A DNA stretch of 64,000 nucleotides from Edolisoma coerulescens (taxonomy: Eukaryota > Chordata > Aves > Passeriformes > Campephagidae), in the NCBI GenBank assembly GCA_013397115.1, contig VWZW01001369.1:744001-808000 (forward strand). Reading direction: 5' to 3'. How positions within the stretch are numbered: the stretch's first letter is position 1; each line of letters begins with the position of its first letter. Under the pieces are notes generated by a model. That model had not been told where the DNA came from and searched no databases. It was given only the letters and a program-made list of their open reading frames with translations. Below are positions 37,838-50,284 of this stretch, in pieces. Made by a program: the position numbers and the translations under genes.

Positions 37838-38948
37838 AAATTTGCCATGACCTTCCCATTTAAAAAGACTAGTGAGTTGTTGATTTTGCATGGTGACCCA
37901 CCTCTTAGGGCCTTTGGGAAGCATTTAGCACTCTTCAGTGCCCACGGATGTACAGAATGTCCAGATCAGTCTGCAAGATACAACACAGGCACAAAAGAAA
38001 GACCCCAAACCCTCTGAGATGGCAGGGTAAGGACACACAGGACATTTTGGACATTTCAGTGGCCCTAGACAGCTGTAGTTAAGCACCAAATCGAGTCCTT
38101 AATGGCCAATGAAGTGACTTGCCATGCTGTGACATCCCACCTTGCTTTAGCTAAACGATCGTACTGCTGAACTTTGTTAGCTTCTCTGTGACTTGTTCAG
38201 GAATGGGAAGTTTCATATTTGTTAATCAATAGCTGAAGTACCAGTCTAGGTTTTGTTAGTGCTCAAAGATTCTGCTTCAAGCAGGAAGCAAACACTCCTT
38301 CCAAGTATGGCACTGTTCAGTCATCAGTGACTCCAGCTGCTTGTGACCTCCCTTCTCAAACACTCCTTCTCTTCTATTTGCACCATCTTTATTACTCTTG
38401 TGTAATAAAGCCATTGTTGCTATTGAAAGTAGTGCAATTGATTTGTGGACATGAGGACAGCAGATCTGAGCTGAGAGGCTTTTGTAAATATACTTAAGCC
38501 TTAACAAGAAATAAGAGGAATGTTTTTCACAGTGCTTGAGCTTGCCATCCTATCTATTTTTAGACACCTGATTCACTTTACTGCAGAGATTAATCTCCCT
38601 AAAATCCCACATAGTAAGAGATGAGTAGCTCCAGGAAAAAGTTTAGAGGGAATTAGGAGAACTGCTAGTAACTCTGGTGGCTTAGGCCAATGCGTAAAAT
38701 TGAAGGGATCAAACCAGAGTAAGGTGCCATTACCTTAAATTAAGTTTCAACCTGTGCATTAAAAAGTTATTTACATTTAATTTTGTCTACGTAATCTTCA
38801 GATTTTTGCCAGCAGCACAAGAGTCCCTGCTTTTTGGTCTTCAGGGATATTAGAAAAATAAAGCCGAAAGTGTGGGTATACAGGTTTTTTTTACCTGAGA
38901 TTAAATGTAGGACAATATTATCTTGTGACTGCAGTGTGCTTCAGCTGG

Positions 38949-39030
38949 CAGAATCCTTGAATGGTTTGGGTTGGAAGGGACCTTTAAAGGTCATCTAGTT
39001 CCACTCCTCTGCAATGAGCAGGGACATCTG
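38949..39030 (-). mobile_element. CR1 3'-end fragment (reverse orientation)
   Basis: The segment 'cagaatccttgaatggtttg', then 'ggttggaagggacctttaaag' and 'gtcatctagttccact', is the reverse complement of the CR1 3' terminus. It continues into 'ctgcaatgagcagggac', as expected. Confidence 0.8.
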
Positions 39031-39719
39031 AAGACCATGTTTTACCACGTGTTCTTATGCTCTGAAAAACTTTTTTTCTTCTTCCTTGAAGTCGCTTGGA
39101 ATGGGCTCTTGGGTCAGCAGAGAGAGACACAAAGGTGACAGATGAAGACTGCCAAAGATAAGGAACTGTTTACAAGTAATAATTCAATAGACTATAGCTA
39201 GGGAGGTATATGGCAGAGATGTCTAAGTCATGAAAGGCACAGAAAAAAATGAACATAGAAGGACTTTTTTCTAATAGAAAACCTGGAGGCCATAGAAGAC
39301 AATTATCGTGTAGAAAACTGGAAAAAAAAAAGTACTTAGAAGAAAATTAAGTGCCTTAAGTTTTGAAACTCGGGATATTAAGGACACTAAAAGTTTAGAT
39401 TAGGCCAGCAGTTTGGATTTTTTTCCATAAATATATCTGCTAACAGATATGAAATACCAAGATATTACCTCTGGTTCAGAAAGTCCCTGAACCACACTGC
39501 TTGAAGCTGTGTGCAATTCCTGAGGAAGTTGCATTATATGGTTGCTTTATTCTGACATCCTTCCTTAGGCATCTGTCGTTGACTGCCATTTTAGGTGAGA
39601 TACTGAGTTGAAATTACTTTATAGAGCTGTTCTTACTAATTTTCTTTTTCTTCAAAGCTTATGTTATATTCCACCTGATTTTACTGAATTATGTTTGAGG
39701 CAAAGGGGAAATCCTCTAG

Positions 39720-39755
39720 CTTTTTTTTTTTTTTTTNTTTTTTTTTTTTTTTTTT
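39720..39755. repeat. Poly-T homopolymer with an ambiguous base
   Basis: About 35 consecutive T residues are interrupted only by N at 39737. The length is probably unreliable, and the N may be a polishing artefact in the homopolymer. No adjoining retroelement body was recognised that would make this a retrotransposed poly(A) tail. Confidence 0.8.
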
Positions 39756-41045
39756 AATCTTAGTTTTGGATGGTTTTAAGTATTCAGTGAAGTGTGACTT
39801 CTCATAAAACAGCTCTCTGGAAGCTTTCTGGAATTTGTGATTTTTCCTTGAGTTGCTCCTAACGTGGTTTTGTTAGAGGAAGTATTTAGCTGGAGCCAAG
39901 TGGGAGAGGAGAGGAAAATAGAATTTGATGAGAGCTCTTCAGAAGTATGGATACATCCATCTTCTCAGATTTAGTTTTGTTATTCCTTTGGGGGGAAAAA
40001 ACCCATTAATATAATTTATGAACAGCTATGGTAGTTCTCTCACAATAACTATTCCTACAGTAATGAAATACATTTTTTCTTGGTTAGGTAGCCACTCCCT
40101 CAGCAGACATAAATTCCCAGGAAATGGAGTGTAGATGACAAGAAAAAGTGATCTACTAACAAACTGACTTTGGAACAAGCCATATGTATTAAGATTGCAA
40201 ACAAAAATAAAATCTCAGAACTTAAACCGGATTTTGATTATTTTGTAATTCCATACGAATTTCAAATGGTAAAGATTTTTTTGTCAGCTCTGTAGATTTT
40301 GCCTGGGGTTTTGAACAGTGTTCCCACTCATGCATTTTCAGCATCACCTCTGGCCCCTTTTCCTCATCTCTGCTCCAGCTCCACTGTTGTGATAGAACAG
40401 CTCAATGAGCCATTCACTGGGTAGCTGAACAAAGAACAGATTGGGCTGACAGAATCTTGTCTTCCTTTTTTAGCTTGTTTATTTTTCGTTATCACCAGTG
40501 TTAACAATCTCAAAGGTGATATATGGGTTACAAAGTCTGTGTGTGTTCAGTTGATTCCCTTAATGGCAGCATTACTTCATCACTGTGACAGTTTACCCAG
40601 CTTGCCTGATTGCAGTATGTGTAAATAATTCAGCTGATGAGTCACGAAAGTGATTAGAATGTCATGTTTTTCTTTTTTTCTGTGTTGGGCTGATGAACAT
40701 AGGCCCTGGTAAAAGACATTTTACTGCAGCAATATATTGTTCACAAAGCTTTTTTTAGTTCATGACTGGCTGGAGCATGAATGTATCTTCAGGTTGCAAT
40801 TTGGTGTGTAATTAGATCAGTGTTCCCACCAAAAGCAGTCTGTACTTCTCTCTCCCTGAATAGTTGTTCTTGCATCTGAAAACCACTGTGGCACATGAAC
40901 AAAAACATATCTGCAGTCCTATAGGGAACTGGTGCAACTGGAAGTTAGTTTTTCAGCGAGATCAGTGATACTCTATGGGGTTCACTGAGCAGGGGACGAA
41001 ATTCTTGTGCTGGCACAGCAGAGGAGGAATTGTACCCCACAGGCT

Positions 41046-41062
41046 TTTGTTTGTTTGTTTGT
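41046..41062 (+). repeat. TTTG microsatellite
   Basis: About four perfect TTTG units lie in tandem. It is a short simple repeat with no further context. Confidence 0.7.
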
Positions 41063-42038
41063 TCATTTTCTCAGTTGCAGGATCAGCTTAAATATACATT
41101 GGCTTCATATAAAGGCTTCATGGCATCGTTGAAGTCATGTGAGAGGGTACATGTGAGATCTAGTACTTTGTTAAAGTACTAAGTGATTAAATACCTACAG
41201 GGAGCAGCTCTGCTGAATAAGGACATGCACCTTCATACAGTCTTCCTTAAGAGTGTATTCAGATTTTAATAAAATGGTTTCTACAGCTATCTTCTTAAAA
41301 ATATTAATGATACTATTTTACAGAGCAAAATGTGCAACCGTGAGTTCAGGCTATTTCTTAAGGTCAGATACAGAAAATTAGATCTTCCAGGTCAATGTCC
41401 ACCTTCTGTCTTATAGTAACCAATCTTCCATAAGTAATCTTTGGTGAAACAGAACTCCTAGAGATCCTAATAATTAGAAGTGGTAAGTATTATAAACAAT
41501 CTAGCTCCAGTCCTGCAAATACACAGATAGCAGATATTTGCAGAGATCCGAGCAATGTGGTTTATTCAAGGTTTTTGTGGGTTTGCTATAAATGTAACAG
41601 CCCAGTTTCATCTTTCAGACAAACCCTGGGATTAAACCGGAGATTAAGTTGGCTGTTAAATGGTATTAATAAATTCAGACATGATCAGCTGAATACTGCT
41701 GGCACAGTTAAAGTAAGTCAGGCTTTTCAGCTGATGTGGGCCTTTGCTGTCATGGCAATAAGATCGGCACCCACAGTGAGTTTTTGCTTGCAAAGAGGTA
41801 GCCTAGAGGAATATACAGGATCAGTTCAGTGTCTCTGCTAAGGGTGGTGGTAGCAGCTGATTGTCTTTGGTTTTCATTGCACAGTACTCAGGTGACCACA
41901 CGCAATGTTTAGGCAATAAACATACTTTTCAGAAGAGTATCTGCATAATTACTCAATTATTTTGTGGTTATATTGAGAGATAAAAATACTAGTCTCATTA
42001 AAAAAGGCATACAGTGAAAATTCTTACTTTCTGACCTC

Positions 42039-42061
42039 CATGTAACAGCTCCTGTTACATG
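42039..42061. repeat. Perfect inverted repeat (10-base arms, 3-base loop)
   Basis: The arms CATGTAACAG (42039-42048) and CTGTTACATG (42052-42061) are exact reverse complements around CTC. This could form a cruciform or RNA hairpin. It is too short for a microRNA precursor. Confidence 0.6.
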
Positions 42062-45000
42062 TAGCTTTTTTTTGAAAAGGAATAGTTGGCAATAGCTTTA
42101 TGTGCACTGTTCTGCAGAATGGTTAATAGTACTGAATTTCAGTCAAATTGAATTATAGTCTATTGTTAGATTTATTGTAATACTATTGTGACCAAAATGA
42201 CAAGCCAACTGCTTCAAAACGTGTATTTCAAATCAAAATGCACTGCCAGTCAAATCTGCAGTGCATAAACAGCTGTTAACATTAGTTCTTCTAATATTTC
42301 GAACAAGAGAGAGGAATGAATTTTCTAATGTATCATGTATTGAACTGATCACTCCTAGCAGGGCTAACTGATTTATTTTGAAAAACATTGGACATATTTA
42401 GACAAAGACTAATTCTTAAAAGCAGCATTTCTTCAATAGCAGGGCTGATTTGGTTTTTGGCTGAGCAGTGTTGCATAAAAAATGGACAGAGTGTTCAAGA
42501 AAAATAGTGTCTGGGGCCTTGGTATGGGATATTGCTGAGATCTCCCAAACAGGCCGGTTGGTTCCAGTCTGGGTAGTGACAGGAGTCATTGGATCAGGGG
42601 AGACTCCCTTAACTGCTTCTCTGCTCAATTCTCACATGCCAGCTGCCTCCTGATCCTGTGTGACTACTTCAGCATGTGCATTATCCATTGTTGTAGAGTA
42701 TTTTAAACTAAAATGTCTTGCTGTATTAACTGTGTGCAAAAGGACTGCCCTGTGTGACCATGTCTGCATTTACAAGAACAGTTTCTACAATTTACATGCA
42801 TCCTACCTGCATGCAATCCCATCAGTTCTGCAGCGGGAACCACCAGGAGGCTCTGAAAGGACCAGAGTCTTCACACAGGTGGTTATGGGACAAATTTAGG
42901 TGTAGAAATTTGTCGTGGAACCAGCCCGAGCTGCTTGGGAGGAACCCTCAGGACTGTCTGAATTCCTCATCTGAAGATCTCTTGCAATAGTTAGTCAGAT
43001 CCTCTTATTGTGGAGGTGGGGAGGAGCCAAGTCTGTCTTCGCTCAGCTGAGTGTCTCATCTTTGCAAGGACTAGCTGAGGAATTCCTGGAGCACCCAGGC
43101 AGGTAATGAGCTGGGGGCACTGTGTGCACACAGGAACACCCCCAAGACCCAGCTACACCACAATTACAACTAAAGGACAGCTTGACTTTCATCCATATGT
43201 CTCACACTAAATTTAAATATCACAGCTCTTGCCAAAGCACCTCTGTGACTGAAAACCTTGCAGAACAGCATCCATCCAGCTGTGAAATAAGATAGGCAGC
43301 TTCCTGTGGGTCTGTCCTGAGGTTTAACCGGGCACAGGCTTTCCTGGGAACATGGCTATAATGCCATGCAGATCATGCTGTTTTAAATTGCTGTTGCTCT
43401 CTAGAGAAATCTGTTTCCAAGATTCTGCTCTTTTCCCCAGAATGAATTAATGTAATGATACTTAATTGCATGTTTTGTATTTATCATTGGCTTTGCTATA
43501 TTAAGTCTTGCCTCAGTCATAGCTGGGCAAGAGAGACATTGTAGCGCTACAATCACTTGGGGTACGGTAAATGGGAGACTCACAAAACAAAACAGCCCAA
43601 CAAAAGAAGGGTTCTCTTGCATTCCAGAAATTACTAACTCCACTTGATTTAAGCTACTGGTTTAACAAACTGACAGATAATATCCCTTGGCTGTTATTTC
43701 CCAGGACTTATCTAACATCTGAAAGACTTCTGTTGTCAAAAACTGGTAAAAATCAGCTAACATTTTAATGCCAAAGTATGGGATAATTATTTACCCACAC
43801 AGCTGCTCTTATTTAGTCCATTTTCTAAACTGTGAGGGGACCAGATTTTCTCTTGGCATTTCACAATCTATATCATATGAGTTAACAGACTGTTTCAGTT
43901 GGACATCAGATCTTTTCCTTAATACTGTGTTTTTCCTGGCTTGTCAGCACTTCAACTTTTCTTTCCAGTGCTGCAGACTTGGATTTGGTTCAGAATGCCA
44001 TATAGCTATGCAAAAACTGTAGTACTGAGACCTCATATATCTCTGTTCTGATTATTTTCAATAAGTGCTAATGTATTTTGCTTCTTGGATCAACTCAAGA
44101 ATCCTAATACCAAAACATCTTTCTGTAGCTTTGGTCTGTCTTCCTCTCTCCATCACTTTAATTCAGACCAATTAAGAAATAGTATCTGTATCTAATTATT
44201 GTCCAGGAATTTTTGTACAGTTTCAGTTCTACACCATCAAAGAAAAGGAATCCCTTCTTCTGTCATATGCAATATAAAATTCCCAGCCATACTTAAAAAT
44301 GGGAATGTATCATCCCAGCACACATCCCCAAATTACTTCATCTGGAATTTTGACTGTAGCAAGGACTTATATCTTGCTCCTTTGAAGAAATTAAGATACG
44401 GAGAAGATACTGTTGATTACCCTGCTTAGTTTCACAACATAGACTCACCTGTATTAACCAGAGAACTACTGTTTTAGAAAGTAGTAGCTTTACAAATGTT
44501 CCTGTGAACACAGCATCCTGTCCAAATCTCCTTGCTTGTGCTACTGAACTGTGATGTTGGGAATCTGGGAGTTTCCAAATGTCTGCCTTTACATCCCAGA
44601 CATTTTCAACGCAACTGTGATCAAATCCTTATTTTGATTTACAGATAATTTCTTTCTAGACAGTGGGTGACAGACTTGTTTATAGATGGATTATATACTG
44701 AATGAGGATTTCCAATTTAAACCCAATGGCCAAACTTCTGATATTTTCCTCCATGCCTGTGCCAATGGAAAAGGAAATCCTGCCTTCTACATTCTCCCTT
44801 CTTATGTCGAGACACAGTTGTGCACTTTGGACAAGTGAAATGAGACACAACAGGCACAGTGGTTGGATACAGACAATATTTTCAGGAAATATAATAATAA
44901 TTTAAAGCCGTAGAAGAAACTTTGAGAGCTCAAGAAATCAAACTGATAGCTCTCTGCCATTAGGAACTTGTGTTTATTCCTGTTAGGAGAAAGATGTGAC

Positions 45001-47428
45001 AGCAGGGCCAGAAATAAACCCAAGAAAATGTGTTGAAGTACTACAGTAGAGGATAATATCAAAATGAAATGCAAAACATTGTAAAAATAGCTGTAGGAAA
45101 AATATTTTCCAGAACCAACCCAGGAAACACAATCAGTTTTAATTTGCTAGTTTACAGTAATATTCAAGCAAATCTAGGCTTGTGTTATCTATGACAGACC
45201 ATACAGAAGCTTCTACAGCCCCTTATGCCATCTCTGGTGCCCTACAAAAATACTGAGATGTCATCTAAGATTTTGTCTTGTAAAAAATGGCTCCTGGAGG
45301 GCTGCTGTGGACTTCTGGACCCAGAGAACTGACGTGCCCATGCTAGGAAAGCAGAAGGACCCTGGGATTCTTCAGGGAATGAAGCCATCCATGAAACAAA
45401 GACAGTTATGATGTACAGAAAGGCTCTTAGAAGAAAAGGACAATTTTCTAGGGACAGAAACTGTCAAAGGCAACCTTTCTTCTCTAGAAATGTTAATTTA
45501 CTTGGCTGACTGGAGAGTCAAACAAAAGCTGCAGGGTTTTAGTACTTTTGTATGCACACACAAGAAGCTCAGAGGCATATGTCATCAAATCATGTTGTTT
45601 TCATGTTATCTGTTTAGTTAAGACCATTTTGAGTTCTTTTAGCGTGTTTCAAACCAAAAAGTCCTTGCGATGTGTTTGAATCTTACCGTGAGTACTGAAA
45701 TTCACTCTGAGCAAATTCTGTTCTGCCAAGCGTTCAAGATCTTCTATAGCAGCTCTAAGTAGATTAGTGCTGAGAGCCTGAGAGAATTACAGCTCCCAGA
45801 GGACTTCTCCAGTGAGGCATGCAGGCATCAGCCACCAAGATTAGTGGTTCTCAGGGTTCTCATAACTCCTTGGCTAATTAAGGTGCAGCCACACAGCGTT
45901 TGAAAGTGTACATGCAAACTCACTGGGACTGCTGTGGCTTAATGAACGATGAACTCCCTAACAGCTGACACAAGAACTGCTGAAAGCCCCACCAGCATCT
46001 CAGCTAAGCCACAGTACCAGAAACCTCGTGTTGTGGCTGCCAGTGTCCCAGTGTGCCATGAAGCTTGCAGAGCCAGCTCTTTCCCAGTTGTTCAGCTGAC
46101 TCTCCCAAGTTTTTCCAAGGGAAATGTCCTCCCCTCTGCAGCTGTGGAGGTCAACAGCATTTGGTCAGAGTTGCAGGTAGCAAGTTAGAGCTGAAGGTGC
46201 CCCCACCACAAGCCTAACAAAGAGCAGAAAGGTGAATGTTTTTTTGATGACTGGGCTTGTATTCACCAGGCCTTCCCCGGGAGATGTATAATTGAATCAA
46301 GCAGAATAGGCAGCAACAGAAGGCAGCTAAATTTGTGCTGTCTCACTTATCTGCAGCTGTACTGTAAAAAACATGCCCTCCACCAAGCCCATTTTGTGAG
46401 AATGCAACTCCTTGTCAGCTGCTTCCCGAGATGATAGTTTTGTCAGGAAATTCAACTTGTCTATAGAACACCTTAGCACAACAATAGAAAGGACCTGAGC
46501 ATTTCATTGTTTAAAGAGTCAAAACAGTGAAATAATAGTAATCCATGGTGCTGAGTCTCTAGTGATAACACTAAACCATTCACATCCAACCTATTGTAGA
46601 TACCTTGCTATCTGGCACTATTAATCTACTTAAAAATTAGCTCTTTTCCTTATTAATACTGTTATCAGTTTCTGCATACATAGTCTAAAGCAGTGTGATC
46701 TTCAAATTCAATAGAAGTCAACTCCTTTTTGTGCTTCATTACCTTTTTTTCTTACCATACTGTCTTTTTCTGAATGAATTAGGATGAAATGAACAAAGGA
46801 ATAAACTTTGAAATGTTTTGTAACATGATTTTTTTTGCCTTGCTAATAAATGTTCCATATTTTTTCTCCAAATGCAGCATTTTTCAACAACTTCTACAAT
46901 TAATAAACACAAACCACCTTAAAAATTTTTCAAAGTAACAGAATCTTACGCAAATTGCTCACTAAGTGAGAAAACAAAGGTATCAAAGTAAGGCTTCATG
47001 AAGAATCAACCTAAGACTGCCATCTTGCCCTTCTTCCACTCACATACTCCCACTGCCTCCTTTGTGATGGCAGCAGAGCTTGTGACCAGGAGGCAGATCA
47101 GATTAGCCACCTAGGGGGCTGAAAACGAAATAAGCAGAGAAGATAAATAGCAAAAGAGCAGTAAGACATGATTTCATCTTCTGGTAGCAGACTACCAGAT
47201 TTACATCTGATTAAGCCCATCAAAAAAATCACATGCTGAAGCCTCTTGAATACTAGGTCACAAAGTGTCTGCAGTAACTTAAGATAGATCCAGGACCTGT
47301 TTTAGGAAACAACTTATTTTTTACATAACTGCTAGTATTTATTTATTTAAATGCCAATGTAAATGATCTTACACATTTGCTTATAAATATGTTGTGGCTT
47401 TGGCAAGAAAACTAGCACAGTATCAATG

Positions 47429-48561
47429 TGTCTTGGTTTGAAAGACAGGTGTCTGCTAAGGAAGGCAGGAGCCTCCCTTGGAATGGAAAGTGTAACCCCT
47501 CCGAATTATTATAATTTTGAAATTAAGGGGCTTTCAGGCAAAGATATGAGATATAGGAATAACAGTTCTTTACTATACTTGTTATATATACTTTACTAGT
47601 ATATATAACAAGGCAAACCAACAACAATAACTGTGGCAGTAACAACAGAACAGAACCAGTAACTCAGTGCCAGCCTCTCTCGGCCGCAGGCACCTTCCCC
47701 TTGGGTGCAGTGACGGTCACAGCCGGCGGGGGCGCTGGCGGCTCCCGGGGCGCAGGGCGGGTGCGATGGGTCCCCCGCGGCTGCAGGGGGCGCTCCGGAG
47801 CGAGCTCGGGGAACACGCGGTGATGGCGGCCTGGCCGAGCTGGCGATGGATGGAAGAAAGGCTCCACAAACTCCCTGGGCAGCCGATCCCGGTGCCCAGC
47901 CGGACCCTCGGGAACAACAGGCTGGAACGGCACAAAATCCCGGGTGGTAGACGAGATGTATCAAACTCCGAAGCTGCAGCGGAACCCCCGGGACGTCTCA
48001 GCAGGCAGGGGATGCAGAGCTACCGTGTAGCGAAGGCTCACAGCCGTGGCAAAGGAACGGCGGGGCAGGGCAGCCGCGGCCCAGCTCCCAGCAGGGCAGG
48101 GAAAGGCGGGCTTGGGATCCCGGGGTTTTTCCCTGAGGCACCCGAGCAGATGGTGAAAAGTCCCTCTTTTAGTGAGGTAGGGTGTTGAATAAGGTTCCAG
48201 TGCAACGGCTGCTCCAGCAAGCAGCTCCACTCACGGTAGAAGGAAGGCAGCAGAAGATAGGACTCCGCAGTGGCGATGAATTCTCCCCACAGCGACCGCA
48301 GCTTCTCTCGCCTCCGAACGTCGAGAGAACCAGAGGGCTAAGGGCTCTCCCCAACCCAGTTTTCCCAGTCCAAATCTCGCAGCATCTCTGCCCTACACGA
48401 GAAAACCCCAGGTAAAAGAGAGGAGCCAGCTGGACCCTTCCCGTTGTTGCCAGGTCTTTTGTCTCTCTTAAGTATCCAGTTGTTATTGTCTCCTAGTAAC
48501 ATGTATGGGGGAAAATTTCTTAAGAAAAAAAACCAAAAGGAGAACTCCTAAAGCCCCAACA
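47429..48561. mobile_element. Solo LTR, about 1.1 kb, of a passerine ERVK-type endogenous retrovirus
   Basis: The element starts TGTCTTGGTTTGAAAGACAG and ends in CCCCAACA, so it has TG...CA termini. The flanks CAATG (47424-47428) and CGATG (48562-48566) form a 5-base target duplication with one transition. The left 250 bases match my memory of an abundant songbird ERVK-class LTR ('aattattataattttgaaa', then 'ttaaggggc', then 'aataacagttctttac'). A GC-rich middle (about 47670-48330) gives long spurious open frames on both strands. No primer-binding site, polypurine tract or viral gene adjoins it, so it is a solo LTR from recombination. The transcription direction was not settled. Confidence 0.72.
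47578..47612. repeat. Perfect 15-base inverted repeat inside the LTR
   Basis: The arms CTTGTTATATATACT (47578-47592) and AGTATATATAACAAG (47598-47612) are exact reverse complements around TTACT. The AT-rich arms contain TATATATA on both strands and could be a bidirectional TATA-like core. No role is demonstrated. Confidence 0.65.
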
Positions 48562-50284
48562 CGATGGTTACAGACCCTCTGACTGATGGAAGGGCTGCAA
48601 AATGGGGTGATAAGATCACAGCGAGACTGGAGAGCTCCAAGCTTTGGTGCTGAAATGTCAGCCTTGGCAGCGATGGCTACACAGCAGCTTCTGGCATGGC
48701 ACAGAGCTAGGAAGTGGAAAGGAGCACTTGGGTTAACATCTGTGGTCCCCAAGGACACAAACTGCCTGGGCAGTACTTGCACGCTGTGTTTTCAAAGTTT
48801 GCTTATGTTCTTCTGGGAGTCTTGGATGTTGAGTAAAGCTTATTCAAATACTTAGAGCTTTAATTACATGTTTTTCTCTGTTAGAACAGAAACTAGGACA
48901 ACAACCCTGCTCTTGGAAGTCCAGCTGCCTGGTCTCTCTCCTTAAAACAATCACTCGTACCCTGTACAGCTCACCATGATTTCTACTGCCCTGCTCTCAG
49001 CCTTTACAGCTCCTTGCAGCTGCCACATCAAGAAGACAAGGCCCCCATAGTAAGCAGTCTAATACCTGAGTGACCAAATTGACTCTTTGGAACATAGACA
49101 AAAAGCAGTTTTGAAAGCAGTAAAAACCTCTTATCCTCCGATGAGGCCTCTGTATATCCCTCTTGATGAATACTGATGCAGCAGTGGAACAAAAAACTTA
49201 CAGGAAAGCTCATGCTGCTTCTGAGGTGCACTACTGCTCAGTAGACACATGAAGGGATGAGTAAGATTACACACCTGATGAACCACACATGTGAACTCAA
49301 ATCCTGTGAAATCGAACAAGGGAAAAACCTGCCGAGATACTAGTTTCCGATGAGCACAAATAGGTGGGGTAGTTTTTTAGGAATTTCGATATGAAAAAAA
49401 CGAGCCATCCGCACATTTTGGGAGAAATGGAGTTCTCTGCATCTCAGTACTTATGCCAACATCCAACCAGCCCCTAGGTTTATACCAGCTCATAGAGACG
49501 GGAGGCCTGTCTGAAAGTGACAGCAAAGGAGGAAATGAACCCACTGAAGAAGAGATTATAAAATCATTTTTCCACGCCCTCAAATGAGTTGTGGTACTGA
49601 CAACTGCTTTTTACTGTGCCTACTCCACAAGAACAGTTCTTATACAAACTATTTCCCAAAACAGATAAAACCCAATCTCCTAGAAGGCCAGTAGAGAAGA
49701 CTAGAAATCCCGAGGAATTACCAGCAAGTCTCACTCTATTCTGCAAAATAATTCAGGTTTTGTGAACTTTAACTATGGTATCAACATTTTTAACACTCAA
49801 ACAGTTTTTGTATTTCACCCCTTAACAATGGAGAAAGGCTCAGTACTGAGTCACCATAATGCTGCTGAGCTGTAGTAGCCAGGAGCAGCACACAACACAA
49901 GTGAAGCACCAAGAACCACCACCATCCTTCCGGACTGCCCCAAGTCCCTGGGATGCCCAAATGACTTTCACAGGTCAGCAGGCAGCATATTCTCCAGCTG
50001 ACAGCACATCCTGCACAGCAGAGGGGAGGGCAGGAGGATGGCTTATCCCCCCTTTTCAGAAGGGTTGGTTTGGGGTTTTGTGATGCTTTTAAAAATTATT
50101 TTGTTTCACTCAAAGCAGGAGTCCTACAAAATTAGGCAGCTAAAATGCAGTATACACATTTTAAACCTGTTAAAGCATCTGAAATGGTCTGGTGATCAAA
50201 ATTGAAAGGTTAAGTCTTTCATATTCTAGTAGCTACTGTTTTCCACAAAATCAATCATAATAAACTGCATCTGTATGAGACTCT
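48562..50284. other. Intergenic DNA downstream of CLDN12
   Basis: No gene is supported. It lies between the ERVK-type LTR and the farthest plausible CLDN12 poly(A) signal (50285-50290). Confidence 0.45.

Larger units (their letters stand above)
37838..47428. other. Intergenic region between CLDN12 and the PTTG1IP2-like gene
   Basis: No supported protein-coding or RNA gene lies in this stretch of about 9.6 kb. It holds a CR1 fragment (38949-39030), a poly-T tract with an ambiguous base (39720-39755), a TTTG microsatellite (41046-41062), and perfect inverted repeats at 41161-41181 and 42039-42061. Longer chance frames lack splice context. Confidence 0.5.

Noticed and set aside
47667..48188. 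173-codon open frame and opposite-strand frames inside the LTR
   Set aside because: They lie in the GC-rich middle of a noncoding LTR, and no retroviral gene similarity is visible.
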